This document shows, in pieces, positions 8,600-12,528 of a stretch of DNA of 12,528 nt (its first letter is position 1; every line of letters starts with the position of its first letter). The DNA comes from Theristus sp. LFF4_11 (Eukaryota > Nematoda > Chromadorea > Monhysterida > Xyalidae). The position numbers and the translations under genes were made by a program. Below the pieces are notes generated by a model, which was given only the letters and a program-made list of their open reading frames with translations, was not told the origin of the DNA and did no database searches. The stretch lies in the NCBI GenBank assembly GCA_030248135.1, contig JASANC010005397.1, positions 1-12,528 on the forward strand, written 5' to 3'.

Positions 8600-9150
8600 C
8601 CAAACTGTGTGTTTTGTTCATTTGTTGTACAGTTTCAGCTTGAGTTGTTGCAATGATTGGTGTTTCACGGACTTTTCAAAATTGTCACGGTTATTTTGAC
8701 TTTTTGCATAAATGTTCTTGTTGTTGCTCTGGATACATTATCGAATCCAACTTTTACATTTAGCGGCTTACCATATTTTAAACATGCGTCAAATAATTGT
8801 TTTTCTGTATTGTGTGTCTGTGATCATGTTTTTTTCAACCACTGGTCAGGTGTAATTTGTGCCAGCAAGAAAAGTGCATAAAACTGGATGCGTTTATTTT
8901 TGTTTATACTGTCATAAAGAACAAAAAAACTCTAGCTAGCAGCTAATAACTGGTTCTGAAGGTATCTAAAACTTAAAAAAACTACATTTTAAAATTTGCC
9001 AGTAAAATTATTGCGAACGTTCTTTTTTGCAATTGATTGATTGATGACACAGCCGAAAATTTGTAGTTTGAGAACAAACAACATTGCCAGATTTCGCAAA
9101 GTGAAAAACAAACCAAAAAGTATCTGGCTTTCCAGAGTATTGTGAGAGGC
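8600..9150 (+). other. Intergenic region between genes 2 and 3
   Basis: AT-rich sequence with long T and A runs and no exon-like block. It must hold the 3' end of the NHL gene and the 5' region of the TSP1 gene. A ctttccag acceptor-like site ends at 9135, only 15 bases before the ATG at 9151. That site could end a 5' untranslated intron or be a spliced-leader acceptor; which one cannot be told from sequence. Confidence 0.4.
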
Positions 9151-12100
9151 ATGACACTTTTATTGTTGTTGGCCCTCTTGCGTTGCTCTTTATTTTCGGT
9201 TGGAAATGCCGAGCGGTCAGCGTGCGACCAGTTCGGTGCCTGTGTGGCCGCCCATGGCGATCTGCTGTTCTGCCGGCGACAACACGGACGGCACGCCTGC
9301 TCGGTTCATTCATTCATTTTATTTCGCAAGAATGCGGGATTTCCGCTAAAACTGTTAGCATGAGATACGGAGACACACATCTGCAGTTTTTGTCGCTCTC
9401 GAGTCCCGCCCGAGCGGTGTGTAGGCACTGAATGACAGAGAAAACTCGATGGGCGCCCTACTCGACGGCGTTCTGTGCGCTTATCTGGGTTAGCCCTGGC
9501 GCTAAAACATCGCCTAAAATCTTTGTTTGTTCGTTCGTTCTGCAAATACAACGACGAAATAATTGCTTCCTTCTCAAGACGCCAGTTGAATCGCCTTTGT
9601 ATCCAAGACAGGATGTACAAATCGGTACTCGGCAGTGTTGTCTGTCAGCCAAAAGTGTTTTTTTCGAATTTCAAAAAATGATTTTCAACGAATCACATCA
9701 GGAGTCGCCAGCATCCGCCGCAAACGCACCGACGGCCGGACCGTCAGAGTCGTCGTACGACTTGGAGCCAACGAAAATCGGCTCTCCCATCCGAGACACC
9801 CTTCCCGACACGACGTGCGTGCTGGGCGAGTGGACAGAGTGGTCGGAGTGTTCGGTCACTTGCGGCCTGGGCGTCATTCGTCGCAGCAGGCGCGTCATCT
9901 CGGGCGACACGGGTGGCAACTGCAAGGACACGGACGACAGCGGCGTGTGCCATCGGGACCGATGCAAGCTGCCGCCAGGTATAAACGTTGATTGGCGACA
10001 CGATGATTGGACGTGCTCAGAACATTCGCTGGTTGGTTGCAAGGATACACCGACAGTTTGGTTGCAAAGAATCGTAATACAAGCGCCAGTTTGGTGGTAA
10101 AGAATTGTCACTTTGGGCTGGTCAGGAGCAGACCATCAATTCGGTGGCGAAAGAGACACCAATAGTGGTGGTCAGTTTTGGTCGAGCAAAGTCAATTGAG
10201 TGGTTGGAAGCGTATTGCATTCGGTGTTCAACAGACGCCAAATGGGTAATCAAGAGACATCTATGGTGTAGTTAGATGACGCCAATTCAGTGGTCAAGTG
10301 ACGTCCATTGGGTGGCAAGACCAAGCGACGTCAATGGGGTGGTCAATAAAATGTCAATTGGCAAGTCAGCACGCGAGAAAACACCCTCAGCTATTAGCAA
10401 GCAGTGACGATTTGCATGGTTTCCGCAGACGGTCACGTATTGATCGTCGAGAACGATGGCACCGCACAGCAGATGCGAACACTCAAGTATGGAGAGCGAC
10501 CGATGCTGCTGGAGTATGCAACGATGGGACTGGATGAACGGTGGCGTTGGGCAGTGGTCACTGGTGCTGTCGTTAACGGGGACAATGAGCTGCTGTTGAT
10601 TTCCAGTCAGTGGCAGTGGATTGGTTTTTGTTCGTTTATGAACGCTGTTATTATTGGACAACCAAAAAGAATTTTTGATTTATTGGATATTCTCAACCTT
10701 TGTTTGCTATCGCGCTCAAACAATGCCGCAGAACTGCATTCGATGATGCATGCCGAAATTCGTGCCATTGCCACTGCATGTGCCAAAATTTCAATTTAAA
10801 AAAAAGCTAAGCGCTACACTACGCAAACCTGAGAAGCTTCTGGATGCGTTTTCATGATAGCAGCATCGTCCGCGTGATCTTTTGTGACAGCCTCGCCTCG
10901 TCGTTTGTGGTCAGTCACGGCACCTGGTAATTGTGTGTATTTGACGTCGATTGAAGACGTGTCTGTATGCATCGCTTGGCTTTTTTCAGCCATTTTTTTA
11001 AATTTCGGCACGCCGAATGGCATTCCATGGCATATATTTGATACAAACAATGACGCATGGCACGAACATTGACATGCATGATGGCGTGCCTTTCCAGGAT
11101 ACAGCAACCAGTCCGGCCACGTGTACGACCTTGCCGACGAGGACAGCACCACGTGGTACCACCTGCTGCCGCCACTGACCATGCACCGCCTGTACCCGTC
11201 CGCAGTCTACTTGCCTCGCGAGAACGCCGTCGTCGTGTGCGGCTGCGATCTCGCGCCGTGCACGCATTCGTGCGAGTATCGCAATGCGAGCAACCATTCC
11301 GTGCCGTGGCTGCCCGCAGACGTGCAGTGGGCAGGCGCACCGGCACTCTGCTTGAACGACCATGCCGCCGTGGTGCATCAGGCGCGTGTTTTAGACACGG
11401 AATGTGCCAGAATCCATTCCGGAAACCATTTCAAACTTTCGATTCCATGCGAGACATCCGTTCCAAAATTGATTCCAAGCCAAAGGCCGTTCCAAAACAC
11501 ATTCCATGATAAATGCCATGACAAATCAGAGACATGCGCCTGACTTTTGTCACGCAGGGTGAGCTGATCGTGTCTGGTGGTCGATGCGGCCTGCGGAGTG
11601 TGCGCAGCATGCACGCCATTGGCTACGGGGGCAACGATACATGGCCGGTGAGGCGATTGGCTGACATGCGCAAGGCACGATCGTGGCACTCGATGGCCTC
11701 CGACGGATTCAATATGTGAGTGCACTGGCTTGATTTTGAATGACAAACGCTTTAGCAGAGAGTCTTGCGCGGGATCAGTTCAGCGTCTGTAAGTAGTTTC
11801 ATTCATTACTTCCGCAAGTATACCGAAATCAGTTTAGCGTCAGACATCCATACGTCGTGGCACGTGTGGTAGCGCGTTAGACTCTTGTGCCAGTGCGTTC
11901 GGGGGATCGGATCGAGCCCCCCCGGATCGAGGTGTATAGGCACTTAATGACTGAGAAAACTCCATGGGCACACCACTCGACGGCGTCCTGTACGCTTTTC
12001 TGTGTTACCCCTGGCTAAAAACACGTCTGAAATCACCGTTCGTTCGTTCGTTTCCTCGAACATCGCGCATGTGCCACACACACAGAGACACAGAAGAAAA

Positions 12101-12400
12101 CTCAACCAGAAACTGTTTCATTGCCTTTTTTGATTGTTTGGGTGCATCATACTGAAGTAACCAGTGGTGCAAACTTCATGACCCGTCAATGAAATGAAAT
12201 GATTCTGAACCGAAAATGAATGATTGATGATTGATTTGTCGCACAGTTACGCGTGCGGCGACGCGAGCACGGACCGCGGGTGGCCTCCGGAGGAGGCGGG
12301 GCGTTCCTGTGAACGGTACTCGCATTGGGAGGCTGGCTGGCAGTTGATCGACGTGATGCCCGGCAGCGACCGAGCCCGGGTGCGTTGTGCGCCACCGTAG
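9151..12400 (+). CDS. Secreted TSP1 and kelch-repeat protein, 6 exons seen, probably 3'-partial
   Basis: Exons: 9151-9303, 9702-9978, 10429-10605, 11098-11381, 11558-11715, 12247-12379 or -12400. Junction phases agree. Residues 1-20 form a signal peptide (MTLLLLLALLRCSLF..., likely cut after VGNA). Residues 21-51 hold four cysteines. Residues 90-140 form a TSP1 domain: WTEWSECSVTCG plus six cysteines (90, 101, 105, 125, 134, 139). From about 145 on come kelch-like units: HVYDLADEDSTTW with MHRLYPSAVYLP; HAAVVHQGELIVSGG; NDTWPVRRLADMRKARSWHSM; then HWEAGWQLIDVMPGSDRAR. Only about four blades are visible, and the last is cut after its MPGSDR turn. A CGG|gtgcgt donor at 12379 fits continuation beyond the window; otherwise a TAG at 12398 ends a 400-residue protein. 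The product is likely extracellular and adhesive or matrix-associated. The 9303 donor and the exon 4 end are the weakest junctions. No family name is recognised for this architecture. Confidence 0.78.
9397..9541 (+). repeat. SINE-like element, copy C
   Basis: Carries the shared body on the + strand: ctcgagtcccgcc, aggcactgaatgacagagaa, aactcgatgggcgccctact, tctgggttagccctggc, then catcgcctaaaatc. It ends in a (gttc)n tail, tttgtttgttcgttcgttc. It lies in intron 1 of the TSP1/kelch gene. Sequence just upstream (9306-9355, ttcattcatt...cgcaag...gctaaaactgttagc) resembles sequence upstream of copy D, so the repeat may extend further 5'. Confidence 0.7.
9985..10375 (+). repeat. Degenerate minisatellite filling intron 2 of the TSP1/kelch gene
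   Basis: The intron 9979-10428 consists largely of diverged tandem units of about 22-28 bases with a consensus near gacgtcaattgggtggtcaa. The clearest run is 10275-10345: gacgccaattcagtggtcaa, gacgtccattgggtggcaag, gacgtcaatggggtggtcaa. Earlier units keep only the caatt...ggtgg core, for example at 10136 and 10190. Roughly a dozen units can be traced. Decay is strong at the left end. Confidence 0.65.
11382..11557 (+). other. Probable second GC-AG intron, in the TSP1/kelch gene
   Basis: Joining CAG at 11379-11381 to the exon after cacgcag at 11558 gives HAAVVHQGELIVSGG, which matches kelch spacing exactly. The donor would be CAG|gcgcgt, a GC donor. The nearest GT (11386) puts a stop just after the junction. 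The GT at 11388 keeps frame but inserts Ala-Arg and has a poor donor (CGT|gtttta). The intron interior repeats attcca/ttccatt words about eight times (11400-11510). Confidence 0.5.
11853..12054 (+). repeat. SINE-like element, copy D, with tRNA-like head
   Basis: The most complete copy. A tRNA-like head has an A-box-like tggcacgtgtggtagcgcg and a B-box-like ggatcggatcgagcccc. Then come the shared body (aggcacttaatgactgagaa, aactccatgggcacaccac, ctcgacggcgtcctgtacgc, tgttacccctggctaaaaac, acgtctgaaatc) and a (gttc)n tail, cgttcgttcgttcg. It lies in intron 5 of the TSP1/kelch gene. Two similar stretches upstream, atcagttcagcgtc near 11776 and atcagtttagcgtc near 11828, are imperfect direct repeats and not clear target duplications. 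Confidence 0.72.
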
Positions 12401-12528
12401 ACAATTATATTCAGCAATTTTTTTAAACTTCACAAACTTCAACGGGACCCCATTCTGCTCATGCCTTTAACACACCCACCAAACAAATGTCCGGTGTCCA
12501 TGTCCAAGTGCAAAACTGGCGGAAATCA
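12401..12528 (+). other. Right edge: probably intron of the TSP1/kelch gene
   Basis: AT-rich sequence with no exon-like block. If the donor at 12380 is used, this is intron and the gene continues beyond the window. A shared 12-base word atgtccggtgtc occurs here (about 12488) and in the last intron of the NHL gene (about 7973). Confidence 0.4.

Noticed and set aside
9432..9701. An unspliced 222-codon frame running through SINE copy C into the TSP1 exon
   Set aside because: The first part is the SINE body read by chance in the same frame (also seen antisense in copy B). Family resemblance starts only after the acceptor at 9701.
10915..11378. Arginine- and cysteine-rich minus-strand frames
   Set aside because: Antisense shadows of the GC-rich kelch exon at 11098-11381.
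11404..11510. Repeated attcca/ttccatt words as a designed array
   Set aside because: The spacing is irregular and the stretch is intron. It looks like ordinary low-complexity drift.
1..12528. CRISPR array, bacterial operon or prophage content
   Set aside because: No regular spacer arrays or ribosome binding sites, and all recognised genes need splicing. This is eukaryotic DNA.

Overview
The window looks like animal nuclear DNA. Coding blocks are GC-rich and interrupted by AT-richer introns of about 66 to 744 bases with ttttcag-type acceptors. One gene carries a signal peptide and a thrombospondin type-1 domain, which is a metazoan-style combination. Several introns hold small transposable elements. 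I cannot name the species; compact introns would fit a small-genome invertebrate, but that is inference. All three recognisable genes are on the + strand and had to be assembled by hand from exons. In each assembled model the intron phases agree across every junction, which is the main support for the models.

Region by region: 1-617 is upstream sequence, with the 5' end of gene 1 unresolved. Gene 1 (618-3718, nine exons, possibly with a further N-terminal extension) encodes a phytanoyl-CoA dioxygenase (PhyH) family Fe(II)/2-oxoglutarate oxygenase with its metal- and co-substrate-binding residues intact. One of its introns starts with GC rather than GT. 3719-5182 is intergenic; it holds two weak candidate minus-strand exons and a strong hairpin. 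At 5183-5339 there is a coding first exon of an NHL-type beta-propeller gene. A diverged copy at 6005-6158 starts gene 2 (6005-8599, five exons, 302 aa). The two copies end in the same phase, so 5183-5339 may be an alternative first exon or the relic of a partial tandem duplication. Gene 3 (9151 to at least 12379, six exons seen) encodes a secreted protein: signal peptide, short cysteine-containing segment, one complete TSP1 domain, then kelch-like propeller repeats. It probably runs past the right edge.

Mobile and repeated DNA: four copies of one tRNA-derived SINE-like family (two per orientation), a separate tRNA-like relic, an 87-base mariner-type MITE flanked by TA, an 86-base imperfect hairpin, a short perfect palindrome, and a degenerate minisatellite filling one intron of gene 3.

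Nothing suggests that the three genes form one pathway: one is a predicted oxygenase, one an intracellular-looking propeller without a signal peptide, and one a predicted extracellular adhesion-type protein. The points most worth following are the duplicated first exon, the two GC-AG introns, the TSP1-kelch architecture, and the SINE family.
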